DNA of 64,000 nt. Origin: Arachnia propionica (GTDB lineage Bacteria > Actinomycetota > Actinomycetes > Propionibacteriales > Propionibacteriaceae). The notes below the pieces were generated by a model, which searched no databases, was not told where the DNA came from, and saw nothing but the letters and a program-made list of their open reading frames with translations. The stretch is taken from positions 930,001 through 994,000 of the forward strand of contig NZ_CP146373.1 in the NCBI RefSeq assembly GCF_037055325.1, written 5' to 3'. A program made the position numbers and the translations under genes. Positions 28,223-36,628 of this stretch are shown one piece after another. The number at the start of each line of letters is the position of its first letter. The stretch's first letter is position 1.

Positions 28223-29032
28223 TCAGGAGCCCACGGCCAGTCGCGCGAAGCGCTTGATCTCGACCCCTGCGGCTTTCAGGACGTCACCAACGGTCTTCTT
28301 GTCCTCCCAGACAGCGGGCTGGTCCAGCAGCACAACGTCCTTGTAGAACCCACCGAGACGACCTTCGATGATGCGCGGGAGCGCACCCTCGGGCTTGCCT
28401 TCCTCGCGGGCGGTGGCCTCGGCGATACGGCGCTCGTTCTCAACCACCTCGGCAGGAACCTCCTCACGGGAGACGTAGACCGGGCTCATGGCGGCGATGT
28501 GCATCGCGACCTGGTGGACGAGGGTCTCGTCGCCACCGGCGTACTCGACCAGAACACCGACCTGGGGCGGCAGGTCAGAGGCACGGCGGTGCAGGTACAG
28601 GTGGGTGTCGCCGTCGTAGTTGGCCACATTGACCAGGGACAGGTTCTCGCCAATCGTGGCGGCCAGCGACTGCACGGCCTCCTGGACGGTCGCAGAACCC
28701 AAGGGCGCAACCTTGGTGGCCTCGAGGTCCTTGGCTCCGGAGGAAGCAATAGCCTCGACGATCTGGTCGGCCAGCCCGACGAACTCAGCATTCTTGGCCA
28801 CGAAATCGGTCTCGGCGGCGAACTGGATGAGGATTCCGTCCCTACCAGCGACGATGCCGTTGGTCGCTTCGCGGTCGGTGCGCTTGGCAGCCTTCGCGAG
28901 CCCGGAGATGCGGAGCAGCTCGATGGCCTTCTCGTGATCTCCCTCGGCCTCGGTGAGGGCCTTCTTGGCGTCCATCATGCCTGCGCCAGTGGCGTCTCGC
29001 AGCTTCTTGACGTCAGCAGCAGTGATTGCCAT
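28223..29032 (-). CDS. tsf: Elongation factor Ts
   Basis: 269 aa. Nucleotide exchange factor for EF-Tu. N-terminal UBA-like domain ITAADVKKLRDATGAGMMDAKKAL (2-25), then FAAETDFVAKNAEFVGLADQIV near 72 with the TDFV exchange motif, and the core VGVLVEYAGGDETLVHQVAMHIAA near 155. Lies 27 nt after rpsB and is expected to be co-transcribed with it. Confidence 0.97.
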   Translation of the reverse strand: MAITAADVKKLRDATGAGMMDAKKALTEAEGDHEKAIELLRISGLAKAAKRTDREATNGIVAGRDGILIQFAAETDFVAKNAEFVGLADQIVEAIASSGAKDLEATKVAPLGSATVQEAVQSLAATIGENLSLVNVANYDGDTHLYLHRRASDLPPQVGVLVEYAGGDETLVHQVAMHIAAMSPVYVSREEVPAEVVENERRIAEATAREEGKPEGALPRIIEGRLGGFYKDVVLLDQPAVWEDKKTVGDVLKAAGVEIKRFARLAVGS

Positions 29033-29059
29033 GTCAGTTTCCCGTCTTGTCGTGTGGAA

Positions 29060-29884
29060 TTACTCGGACTCGGTCTTGGCAGGGGCCTCGGTGGTTTCCG
29101 ACGCCTCCGCGGCGGCGTTCTCGCCCTGAGCCAGGAGCTCGCGCTCCCAATCGGGCATGGGCTCTGCCTCGGTCTCCTCGCCGCTGCGACCAGAGGAGCG
29201 CTGGATCAAGCCCTCGGCGACGGCATCGGCGATGACCCGGGTCAGCAAGGCGACCGATCGAATGGCGTCGTCATTGCCGGGGACCGCGTAGTCAACCTCA
29301 TCGGGGTCGCAGTTGGTGTCGAGGATCCCGACGATGGGGATACGAAGCTTGCGAGCCTCGTCCACGGCGAGGTGTTCCTTCTTGGTATCAACCACCCAGA
29401 CAGCCTGCGGAGTGCGGACCATGTCTCGGATGCCACCGAGGGTCTTGCTCAGCTTGTTCTTCTCACGCTCGAGGTGCAGCAGTTCCTTCTTGGTCAGGCC
29501 GCTGCTGGCGGAGTCAGTCAGGTCCATGCCTTCGAGTTCCTTGAGGCGCTGGATCCGTTTCGTGACGGTGTGGAAGTTGGTGAGCATGCCGCCCAGCCAG
29601 CGCTGGTTGACATACGGCATACCAACCCGGGTGGCCTGTTCAGCGATGGCTTCCTGGGCCTGCTTCTTGGTCCCAACGAAGAGCACTTGTCCGCCACGGG
29701 CGACGGTAGATTTGACGAACGAGAAAGCGCTGTCGATGTAGCTGAGCGACAGCTGGAGGTCGATGATGTAGATCCCGTTGCGCTCGGTGAAGATGAACCG
29801 CTTCATCTTCGGGTTCCAGCGGCGGGTCTGGTGCCCGAAGTGAACTCCGGACTCGAGAAGCTGACGGGCGGTCACGACGGCCAT
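29060..29884 (-). CDS. rpsB: 30S ribosomal protein S2
   Basis: 274 aa. Seen: [19 protein letters not shown] at 9-27, [11 protein letters not shown] near 40, [17 protein letters not shown] near 63, [18 protein letters not shown] near 84 and [26 protein letters not shown] near 185. The C-terminus has an acidic/Ala extension common in actinobacterial S2. ATG at 29884 has AAAGGA 7 nt upstream; a 45-nt longer frame would start inside the leader hairpin. Confidence 0.97.
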   Translation of the reverse strand: MAVVTARQLLESGVHFGHQTRRWNPKMKRFIFTERNGIYIIDLQLSLSYIDSAFSFVKSTVARGGQVLFVGTKKQAQEAIAEQATRVGMPYVNQRWLGGMLTNFHTVTKRIQRLKELEGMDLTDSASSGLTKKELLHLEREKNKLSKTLGGIRDMVRTPQAVWVVDTKKEHLAVDEARKLRIPIVGILDTNCDPDEVDYAVPGNDDAIRSVALLTRVIADAVAEGLIQRSSGRSGEETEAEPMPDWERELLAQGENAAAEASETTEAPAKTESE

Positions 29885-29899
29885 GGCCGTTCCTTTCAC

Positions 29900-29921
29900 G
29901 ATGGGCGCGGTCACGCCCATC
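29900..29921 (-). promoter_or_regulatory. Leader hairpin next to the rpsB ribosome-binding site
   Basis: 8-bp perfect stem (29900-29907 with 29914-29921), 6-nt loop, ending a few bases upstream of the rpsB Shine-Dalgarno on the minus strand. Its position suits control of rpsB translation, for example by S2 itself, as known for rpsB leaders in other bacteria. Autoregulation here is inferred. Confidence 0.45.
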
Positions 29922-30186
29922 CTTGTCAATGGCGAGTGGGGCTCGCGCGGGTGGTTGTTCTACTGACCCCGCTGGGGTCTTCCTGATACGCCCGGCGGCG
30001 GCACCCACGACGCGAAATCCCGGGACCACACCACCACCGACGGTTCCCGTTACGGCGCATGCGATGTCAATCGGGCCAGCCGATTGCGCGGCCAATCCTA
30101 TTCCCGGCTGAGCAAGGTTTTCAACACAAGACACAACATTCGCTGGCCCCGGAGGCCGTCCCGTCCCGTCTTCCAGAGTGCATGAC
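29922..30186. other. Divergent intergenic region rpsB / double-M23 gene
   Basis: About 265 bp without a gene. The minus strand holds the probable rpsB promoter and a long GC-rich leader; the plus-strand promoter of the M23 gene was not identified. Confidence 0.5.
30095..30124 (-). promoter_or_regulatory. Probable rpsB-tsf promoter
   Basis: On the minus strand TTGAAA (30119-30124) lies 18 nt before TAGGAT (30095-30100), a good vegetative-sigma pair. Transcription would start near 30088, giving a ~200-nt leader before rpsB. Confidence 0.55.
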
Positions 30187-31098
30187 ATGAGGAAGGCACT
30201 GCTCACACTGACGCTTCTGACGCTGGCCAGTTTCCCCGCGTTGGCGCACGCGGACGCAGGTTTGGTTCTCTCGGCTCCCGTCCCGGGCGCGCTGTTGCGC
30301 CCCTTCGACGGCGGCACATCCCCTTATTCCGCGGGGCACCGTGGTGTTGACCTGGCTGCCGACGAGGGGGCGGAGGTGCGTTCCGCGGCAGTTGGAAAGA
30401 TTTACTTCAACGGGGAAGTCGCAGGACGACCATCAGTTTCTGTTGAACACGGCAACGGATTGCGCACCACCTACACTCCCGTCATCGGGTCCCTGCCCAA
30501 AGGAACGCAGGTCAAAGCCGGTGATGTGATTGGGCATCTGGCGGGACCACCACACTGCGATCCCCGGTACTGCTTGCACTGGGGTCTGACTGACGGCACC
30601 ACGTACTACGACCCAATGCTCTACCTGAAGTCCCCACCCATCCGATTGCTGCCGCATGGTACGAACCCGCCGCCAGTTGCCTGGCTTCCGCCCGCCCAGA
30701 CTCCAGGACCGGCGCCCGAACCCGGTTCCCTGCCTGTGGCCGGCCCAATCACCAGCCCGTTCGGGATGCGGGTGCATCCGGTCACCGGGGTCCTGAAACT
30801 CCACGACGGGGCGGACATCGGGGCGGCCTGCGGCACCGCAATTCACCTTCCCTGGGCTGGGACGGTGGTCTCTGCCGGCTACGACGGCGGATACGGCTAC
30901 CGGGTGGTGGTGGAACACTCCGGGATCCGCACCGGATACGCCCACATGCCGGGGATCGAGGTTGCGGCGGGTCAAACCCTGGAGGCAGGAGCCGTGGTGG
31001 GGCACGTCGGCAGCACGGGTTACTCCACGGGCTGTCACCTGCACTGGATGGCCTGGCGGAACGGCCAAGTGATTGACCCCCTCACCCTGGTTCGCTGA
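30187..31098 (+). CDS. Secreted protein with two M23/LytM peptidase domains
   Basis: 303 aa. Signal peptide MRKALLTLTLLTLASFPALAHADA (cut written here as residues 1-24; h-region 5-18, AxA site). Domain 1 (~25-155): zinc-type HRGVD near 56 and CLHWG near 138, but the catalytic Y-x-H and the first His of HxH are replaced (TTYTPV; CLH). A proline-rich linker follows (PPPVAWLPPAQTPGP). Domain 2 (~185-303): HDGAD, GYAHM and HLHWM are all intact. So the second copy is a likely peptidoglycan endopeptidase. GTG at 30178 is a possible start 9 nt earlier. Location between rpsB and xerC is conserved in actinobacteria. Confidence 0.88.
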   Translation: MRKALLTLTLLTLASFPALAHADAGLVLSAPVPGALLRPFDGGTSPYSAGHRGVDLAADEGAEVRSAAVGKIYFNGEVAGRPSVSVEHGNGLRTTYTPVIGSLPKGTQVKAGDVIGHLAGPPHCDPRYCLHWGLTDGTTYYDPMLYLKSPPIRLLPHGTNPPPVAWLPPAQTPGPAPEPGSLPVAGPITSPFGMRVHPVTGVLKLHDGADIGAACGTAIHLPWAGTVVSAGYDGGYGYRVVVEHSGIRTGYAHMPGIEVAAGQTLEAGAVVGHVGSTGYSTGCHLHWMAWRNGQVIDPLTLVR

Positions 31099-31103
31099 TT
31101 CCC

Positions 31104-31994
31104 TCAGGCCCGGGGATGAGCCTGCAGGAAGGCTGCCCGGAGCCGTTCGTTGGTGACATGAGTGTAGCGCTGGGTAGTCGCCACGGATGCGTGTCCCAAC
31201 AGTTCCTGAACGCTGCGCAGGTCCGCTCCCCCGGCCAGCAGATGAGTGGCCATGGCGTGCCGCAGTGCGTGAGGACCAACGGATACCCCACCCGCCGCGG
31301 TGGCGGCGTGGACCACGCGGCGAGCAACCCTGGGGTCGAGGCCACCGCCTCGGGCACCGAGGAACACCCGGGGCGGACTGCCCGGTCCCGCCACACGGTC
31401 TCGGACCGCCAACCACGCGTCGAGGGCACGCCGAGCCGGGGCACCCATGGGCACTGTGCGCTCCTTGTCTCCCTTACCCAGCACACGCACCGTCGAGTTC
31501 TCGAAATCAACATCGCGCAATCCCAGCCCACAGGCCTCCGAGATACGCAGCCCGCTGGCGTAGAGCAACTCGACCAGTGCCACATCGCGCAGCGCTATCG
31601 GATCACTCTCGGCGGCTGCCGCGGCCAAGAACGCGATGGAATCACTCACCTGAGTTTCGGTAGGCACCTCAGGCAGGGTACGTGGCCGCCGTGGGGCACG
31701 AAGCCGGATCGCCGGATCCGATGCGATGAAACCTTCTCTGCGCGCCCAAGCGAAGAAACCTCGAGCGCAGGAGACACGGCGCTGTAGGGTTGCCGGTTCG
31801 GCGCCGGAATCGACCTGTTCAGCCAGCCAGGAACGTAGGTGCGCAAGGGTGATACGACTCGGCGGAACCGGAACTGACGAAGCCATACTCACCAAGTCTG
31901 CCTGGTAGGCGCGGACCGTGTTCTGGGACAGACCCCGTTCGCTCTCCAGATGGCGCCGGTACTCGGCGGTCAACGTAGTCCAGAGCCCTTCCAT
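31104..31994 (-). CDS. xerC: Tyrosine recombinase XerC
   Basis: 296 aa, standard length. Resolves chromosome dimers at dif with XerD. N-terminal SAM-like DNA-binding domain (ESERGLSQNTVRAYQADL near 15). Catalytic residues: Arg in ELLYASGLRISEACGL near 150, Lys in LGKGDKERTVP near 173, HALRHAMATHLL (HxxR) near 240, His in LLGHASVATTQ near 265 and Tyr in RYTHVT near 275. ATG at 31994 is the first internal Met with a family-like start; the frame upstream overlaps def. The stop lies 5 nt from the M23 gene stop. Confidence 0.95.
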   Translation of the reverse strand: MEGLWTTLTAEYRRHLESERGLSQNTVRAYQADLVSMASSVPVPPSRITLAHLRSWLAEQVDSGAEPATLQRRVSCARGFFAWARREGFIASDPAIRLRAPRRPRTLPEVPTETQVSDSIAFLAAAAAESDPIALRDVALVELLYASGLRISEACGLGLRDVDFENSTVRVLGKGDKERTVPMGAPARRALDAWLAVRDRVAGPGSPPRVFLGARGGGLDPRVARRVVHAATAAGGVSVGPHALRHAMATHLLAGGADLRSVQELLGHASVATTQRYTHVTNERLRAAFLQAHPRA

Positions 31995-32058
31995 AGCGTC
32001 AAGTGTTGCAGCGGGGATACTGTTGCTCTGCACGACGAACCGGAGAACAGGAAGATCG

Positions 32059-32658
32059 ATGCCCGAGGACCTCACCACCGGCGGCCGCATCCGTCCCATC
32101 ACCCGCTGGGACACCCCTGTGATGCACGCAACCACCACGCCCGTCACCGAGTTCGGAAATGAACTGCACGAGCTCATTCGTGACATGTTCGCAACGATGC
32201 GAGCGGCCGAGGGGGTCGGCCTGGCCGCTACTCAAGTGGGGGTCGGGATATCCGTTTTCATCTACGAGTGCCCAGACGCCGACGACCGCATCCAGCGCGG
32301 GGTGGTCTGCAATCCGGTAGTGGAGCTTCCCACGGGCAAGGACCGCAACCTCGACGTCACCGAGGAGGGTTGCCTGTCATGGCCCGGCGGCTACTCCGGG
32401 GTTCCTCGCCCCGACAAGGTCATCTGTCGGGGTCAGGACGCCTACGGCAAGGAGATCGAACTGCTCGGCACGGGGCTGCTTGCCCGCTGTTTCCAGCACG
32501 AGACCGACCACCTGAACGGCACCGTGTTCGGGGATCGCATCTCGGACCGCTCTCGCAGGAAACTCGATGCTCAGGTGGCTGACCTGGCGTGGCGTTACCC
32601 CGAGGACTGGCCAGTTTCCCCGAAACGGGATTCCGCACCACGCCCCGGCGAGGAGTGA
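32059..32658 (+). CDS. def: Peptide deformylase
   Basis: 199 aa. Removes formyl from nascent N-terminal Met. All three motifs are present: GVGLAATQVG near 53, EEGCLSWPG near 101 and QHETDHLNG near 145 (HExxH metal site). Start ATG at 32059 has AGGAAG 6 nt upstream and overlaps nothing; it diverges from xerC with a 64-bp gap. Confidence 0.96.
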   Translation: MPEDLTTGGRIRPITRWDTPVMHATTTPVTEFGNELHELIRDMFATMRAAEGVGLAATQVGVGISVFIYECPDADDRIQRGVVCNPVVELPTGKDRNLDVTEEGCLSWPGGYSGVPRPDKVICRGQDAYGKEIELLGTGLLARCFQHETDHLNGTVFGDRISDRSRRKLDAQVADLAWRYPEDWPVSPKRDSAPRPGEE

Positions 32659-32733
32659 GCCGGACCGGCGGCAGCCACGATCCGGAATGCGGGACACATT
32701 TCGCCGCGACCAGCTGAAAGAATCAGCACTGAT

Positions 32734-32755
32734 GGTGAACCACGGTGGTATCACC
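32734..32755. promoter_or_regulatory. Palindromic candidate operator upstream of the nuclease gene
   Basis: GGTGAACCAC and GTGGTATCACC form ~10-bp arms around a single base with one unpaired position. The GTTCACC core on the minus strand resembles units of actinobacterial PhoP (phosphate) boxes. It ends 18 nt before the nuclease ATG, in the position for a promoter-proximal operator. Identity of the regulator is inferred. Confidence 0.35.
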
Positions 32756-32773
32756 CAATAGTGAAAGCGAAAC

Positions 32774-34621
32774 ATGAGCATCCGACCCCGTTTGCTGGCC
32801 CTTGCCTCGGTCTCGGCACTTCTCCCTGCATTCCTTGGAACCTCCGCCCTGCCTTCCTGGGCAATTCCTACCCTCACCGATGCCCACCCGATACCGATCG
32901 GCGCTGTGCAGGGCGCCAGTACAACCAGCCCGTACGCGGGGCGCACCGTGGTCGTCGAGGGTGTGGTAACTGGCGATTTCCAGGGTGAAAACCAGCTAGA
33001 AGGTGTCTTCATTCAAGACACAGGTGACGGGGACGAGGACACCAGCGATGGAATCTTCATCCACGACAAGGGTACGAACGACCTGGAGGTCGGGGACCGG
33101 GTGCAGGTCAAGGGGAAGGTGAGCGAGTACAAGGACCAGACCCAGATCACCCCCACCGCTGTGGAGAAACTGGGTGGCGGCGACGCGGTGGCTCCGCTCG
33201 AGCTGAACCTTCCGGTCAGCGACTGGGAGCGATACGAAGGCATGCTTCTCAGATTCCCTCAGTCCCTGAGCATCCTCGACTCCCACAATTTCGATCGCTA
33301 CGGGGAACTCATCTACGGCACGGACCGGCAGTGGGCCCCAACCGGCATCGTCGATCCGGGGCAGCCCGCCATCGACCTGCTGGCCAGCAACAACGCGAAC
33401 CGCCTGACGGTCGATGACGGACGCACATCCCAGAATCCCACTCCCGCCATCCACCCGAACGGGAAACCGATGGCCAAGGACAACTACTTCCGCAGCGGCG
33501 ATCAGGTTGCGAACCTGACCGGCGTGCTGAGCTACAGCTTCGGTTCCTACCGGCTGCAGCCAACCACAGGTGCCGAGCACACCGCCAGCAACCCCCGTCC
33601 TCCCGTCCCGGAGAAGCAGGGGAACTTGCGGGTCGCGTCATTCAATGTGCTGAACTACTTCACCACCCTCACCTCGGATGACTCCCGGGCTCGGGGGGCG
33701 GACACCCCGGAGGAGTTCCAGCGGCAGCAGGCGAAGATCGTCGCGGCCATGACGGCACTTGACGCCGATGTCTTCGGGTTGATGGAGATCGAGAACAACG
33801 GCACCGCTGTCGACGATTTGGTGGCGGCCCTCAACGCTAGGGCCGGGGAGGGCACCTACCTCGCGGTGAGAACGGGAAAGGTCGGCAGCGACGCCATTTT
33901 CCAGGCTTTAATCTACAAACCGACGACGGTGGAACCGGTTGGTTCCGCCGAAACCCTGAGTTTCGGCAGCACAGGGAACCGGCCCTCGCTGCTTCAGACC
34001 TTCCGTCACAAGGACTCCGGCGAGCTGGTCAACGTGTCGGTCAACCACCTCAAGTCAAAAGGTTCGGCCTGCAAGAGCGATCCCGACACGGGAGACGGCC
34101 AAGGAAACTGCAACCAGACCCGCAACAAGGCTGCGGAGGACCTCGTTTCCTGGCTCCAGGACGACCCGACCGGCCAGGGCGCCGCGCGCACAGTGATCAT
34201 CGGCGACCTCAACTCCTACGACCACGAAGATCCGGTGAAAACCCTCGTCGAGGGGGGCTACGCCGACATGGAGAAGAAATTCACCGGCGAACAGGCCTAT
34301 TCCTACGTCTTCGACGGCATGTCCGGCTACCTGGATCACGCGCTCGCGAACCAGGCCGCGGAAACCAGCATCGTGGACGCCAGAGCCTGGCACATCAACG
34401 CGGATGAGGCGGACATCTTCGACTACGACATGACCTACAAGAAGGCGGCGGAGCAGGAGCTCTACAGCCCCGATCCGTATCGTTCCTCCGACCATGACCC
34501 GGTAGTGGTGAGCCTCCAGTTCGGGAACCCTGAAAGCCCGATGCCCTCATCGCCGACCCCTGCCGAGCCCACACCGTCGAGATCTATCCTGCACCCCGGC
34601 CTACCGAAAACCAGTAGTTGA
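32774..34621 (+). CDS. Secreted ExeM/NucH-type endonuclease/exonuclease/phosphatase-family nuclease
   Basis: 615 aa. Signal peptide at 1-30 (RPRLLALASVSALLPAFL h-region, SWA site). Residues ~45-130 form the OB-fold found in YhcR/ExeM nucleases (GVVTGDFQGENQLEGVFIQDTG). The EEP catalytic domain (PF03372) starts near 280: LRVASFNVLNYF, FGLMEIENNG (metal Glu) near 335, NVSVNHLKSKGSAC near 420, IGDLNSYDHEDP (Asp-Leu-Asn) near 477, and YRSSDHDPVVVSL near 575. A short Pro/Ser/Thr tail ends the protein; no LPXTG is seen. Likely degrades extracellular nucleic acid. Stop codons of this and the next gene abut. Confidence 0.9.
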   Translation: MSIRPRLLALASVSALLPAFLGTSALPSWAIPTLTDAHPIPIGAVQGASTTSPYAGRTVVVEGVVTGDFQGENQLEGVFIQDTGDGDEDTSDGIFIHDKGTNDLEVGDRVQVKGKVSEYKDQTQITPTAVEKLGGGDAVAPLELNLPVSDWERYEGMLLRFPQSLSILDSHNFDRYGELIYGTDRQWAPTGIVDPGQPAIDLLASNNANRLTVDDGRTSQNPTPAIHPNGKPMAKDNYFRSGDQVANLTGVLSYSFGSYRLQPTTGAEHTASNPRPPVPEKQGNLRVASFNVLNYFTTLTSDDSRARGADTPEEFQRQQAKIVAAMTALDADVFGLMEIENNGTAVDDLVAALNARAGEGTYLAVRTGKVGSDAIFQALIYKPTTVEPVGSAETLSFGSTGNRPSLLQTFRHKDSGELVNVSVNHLKSKGSACKSDPDTGDGQGNCNQTRNKAAEDLVSWLQDDPTGQGAARTVIIGDLNSYDHEDPVKTLVEGGYADMEKKFTGEQAYSYVFDGMSGYLDHALANQAAETSIVDARAWHINADEADIFDYDMTYKKAAEQELYSPDPYRSSDHDPVVVSLQFGNPESPMPSSPTPAEPTPSRSILHPGLPKTSS

Positions 34622-35413
34622 TCACAGCCGCAGCCAGTGGGCGAAAATGGCTGCAGCGGTGGCGACGTTCAACGAATCAACCCCCACCGCCATCTCGATT
34701 CCAAGACGGACATCCGCGGCCTCCAACCAGTCGTCACTGAGCCCATGCCCCTCGGATCCGAGCAACAGGGCCAGTTTCTCCGGGGCCCGGTAATCGGTCA
34801 GTGGCGTGGCCTCCGGTGAGAGGGTGGTGGCGGCCAGTTCGAACCCGGCGGCCCGGAACCGAGCGAGGTCCGTGACGGAATCAGTCATGCGACGCCACCC
34901 GACCTGGAAGCAGGTCCCCATGGAGGCCTTGATGGCCCGCCGGTAGAGGGGATCCGCTCCGCCCGGGGAGATCACCACAGCATCCCACCCAAGGGCGGCG
35001 GCGACGCGGATGATGGATCCGACGTTCGCGTGGTCGACGAGGTCTTCGCACACCAGGACGCGACGGGCGCCGAGGATGACCTCCCAGGGCGTCTCATCGG
35101 GTCGTTCGAAGCTCGCGAGGGCCCCACGGTGCACGTGGAAGCCACTCACCTGCTCGATCAGCCGGTCGTCGGCCACCAGGCACGGCACGTCGGGCCGTGC
35201 CGCGAGCACATCCCCCAAGCTGGGCAGCCATTTCGCAGCCAACAGGAAGGACCTAGGACGGCATCCGGCCTCGGCAGCCCGCCGGATGATCTTGTCGCCC
35301 TCCGCGATGAAGATTCCCCGCTCCCCCTCCAGACTGCGTCGAAGCTGCGAGTCCCGCAGCGAGACATAGTCACCCATCCGGGGGTCGTTAGGGTCGGTGA
35401 TGTCGAGGCGCAT
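34622..35413 (-). CDS. TrmH-family (SpoU/SPOUT) RNA 2'-O-methyltransferase
   Basis: 263 aa. An N-terminal substrate-binding L30e-like domain (FIAEGDKIIRRAAEAG near 35) precedes the SPOUT knot: motif 1 DHANVGSIIRVAAALG near 128, motif 2 LALLLGSEGHGLS near 218 and motif 3 VGVDSLNVATAAAIF near 243. It methylates ribose of rRNA or tRNA; the exact target is not determinable. Its stop directly abuts the nuclease stop on the other strand. Confidence 0.9.
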   Translation of the reverse strand: MRLDITDPNDPRMGDYVSLRDSQLRRSLEGERGIFIAEGDKIIRRAAEAGCRPRSFLLAAKWLPSLGDVLAARPDVPCLVADDRLIEQVSGFHVHRGALASFERPDETPWEVILGARRVLVCEDLVDHANVGSIIRVAAALGWDAVVISPGGADPLYRRAIKASMGTCFQVGWRRMTDSVTDLARFRAAGFELAATTLSPEATPLTDYRAPEKLALLLGSEGHGLSDDWLEAADVRLGIEMAVGVDSLNVATAAAIFAHWLRL

Positions 35414-35570
35414 GCCCGCGAGGCTAATGGGTGAGGTCGTGTGATTTAAAACCTCGACGCCCTAGATTAGATCGCTATCACGACGAACATCCATGATTTC
35501 ATGCGGATCGATACGCCACCCATCCGATGGTGAGCATCAAACAAAATCCTTGTCCCAGAAACCTGCACGA

Positions 35571-35660
35571 TGGTTTCGATACGGGCTACTCGCCCAGAGG
35601 GACCATGGTTCGACTCAACCAACCTACCCCTCTCCGAAGCTGGTTGAGCTTGCACATGAG
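35571..35660. repeat. Degenerate actinobacterial intergenic palindromic repeat
   Basis: The stretch carries TGGTTTCGATACGGGCTACT and later TGGTTGAGCTTG, pieces of the GGTTTCGA...GGTTGAGCTTGTCGAAACC repeat seen between genes in many actinobacteria. CTCAACCA (35614-35621) and TGGTTGAG (35641-35648) are perfect complements around 19 nt. The match to that repeat family is from memory. Confidence 0.45.
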
Positions 35661-35914
35661 CGCCAGCGAAGGACTGATTCGAAACTACATCGCTGGATGC
35701 CAGGGAAACTGGCTGGACTGACAGGCCAGACGGGCCCACCCCGCCGCCGGGTCAGTTCTCTACAGCATCGTGACATCGGGCGAGGTGTGGTCGAAAGTAT
35801 CGCTGTACTTGCCCAGACAGAATCACGACTCTGTAGCACTCAACCCAATTTAACATGGACCTTAGGTAATTATGGGTTTCGAGCGTTACGCAAACAGGCA
35901 AGATCACTCATAAA

Positions 35915-36007
35915 GCTTATTCACAGATGATGAGGTCTATTCACGGCCCTTCTCAAGTGTGCGCTGACTAGGGGTTCTCCTGGCTGGCGCGCCGTCTGTG
36001 AATAAGC
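35915..36007. repeat. 13-bp inverted repeat pair bounding ~93 bp (MITE-like)
   Basis: GCTTATTCACAGA at 35915-35927 and its exact complement at 35995-36007 face each other across 67 nt, with a further GTCTATTCACGGCC copy in between. No transposase is nearby and no target duplication could be confirmed. Confidence 0.4.
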
Positions 36008-36070
36008 CTTGATATATCAACCAGCGATACCCCTACCCAGAGCACCCGTGATGACGACTATAGGCAAACC

Positions 36071-36616
36071 TCATGTTTTGAGCTGAGGAATTTCAGCACC
36101 ATCCGGCCCTACAACCCTTCGATCCCCCACAGGTTTTTGTAGATCTATGTCCAGCAAAATGACATTTGATGAAGCTATTAAACAAGAACCTGGACTCGAA
36201 CTTTTCGCACTCCCCTCAGAGAGAGGGCTTATTGACAATTGAATTTCGCCTTCCGTTTCAGTCACCGCATATACTATGATTTCACATCTATAGAGCCAAC
36301 TAGATGGTAGTTGCGCCACGAGGTCAGTGCTCCCTCCGGGCTGCCAGCGCAGTTCTCTACCTACTACGCCATAGGTGCCCCTCAGATTCCTAAGGAATCC
36401 AGGCTCGAGATGTTCGTTGTCATAAGGAAGCCATCCTGCTGGCGCCTGGCCGTGCTTGATTCCTTTCAGATCTCCTCTTCGCAAAAATCCCTCATGCGGG
36501 TATCCGATTACGGCAGTGGTGCCAGGGACCCCGAAGACCTTGCGAGCTTGCATGGCGAACACTGAAAGCTGCACCTCTTCAACCTCATACTTCTCCCTGT
36601 CTGCCCTTTCCTGCAC
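36071..36616 (-). CDS. Hypothetical protein of the AT-rich islet
   Basis: 181 aa, not recognised. GTG start 12 nt after the stop of the small membrane protein gene, so both probably share a transcript. The sequence is globular and soluble: polar N-terminus with YEVEEVQLSVFAMQARKVFG, a Gly/Leu/Arg-rich middle (RGTYGVVGRELRWQPGG), a hydrophobic strand YRCEIIVYAVTE and SNVILLDIDLQKPVGDRRVVGPDG near the C-terminus. No signal peptide or membrane helix. Codon use is less GC-biased than in neighbours. It could be a species-specific accessory protein; a spurious ORF cannot be fully excluded. Confidence 0.5.
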   Translation of the reverse strand: MQERADREKYEVEEVQLSVFAMQARKVFGVPGTTAVIGYPHEGFLRRGDLKGIKHGQAPAGWLPYDNEHLEPGFLRNLRGTYGVVGRELRWQPGGSTDLVAQLPSSWLYRCEIIVYAVTETEGEIQLSISPLSEGSAKSSSPGSCLIASSNVILLDIDLQKPVGDRRVVGPDGAEIPQLKT

Positions 36617-36628
36617 GGCCCTACTTCG

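Larger units (their letters stand above)
35414..36070. other. 657-bp AT-richer non-coding region
   Basis: No ORF resembles a known gene on either strand. Base composition is clearly lower in GC than neighbours from about 35.8 kb on. Contents: the promoter side of the TrmH-family gene, an actinobacterial-type palindromic repeat fragment, and a pair of 13-bp inverted repeats. Looks like repeat or mobile-element residue. Confidence 0.6.

Noticed and set aside
28499-29986. 495-codon plus-strand frame over tsf and rpsB
   Set aside because: Antisense to two universally conserved genes; composition is the mirror of their codon use.
35493-35930. 145-codon plus-strand frame in the AT-rich region
   Set aside because: It runs through the palindromic repeat, lacks a ribosome site and has low-information composition.
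35941-36000. tRNA-like GGGGTTCTCC stretch
   Set aside because: No cloverleaf can be drawn around it; no acceptor or anticodon stem found.
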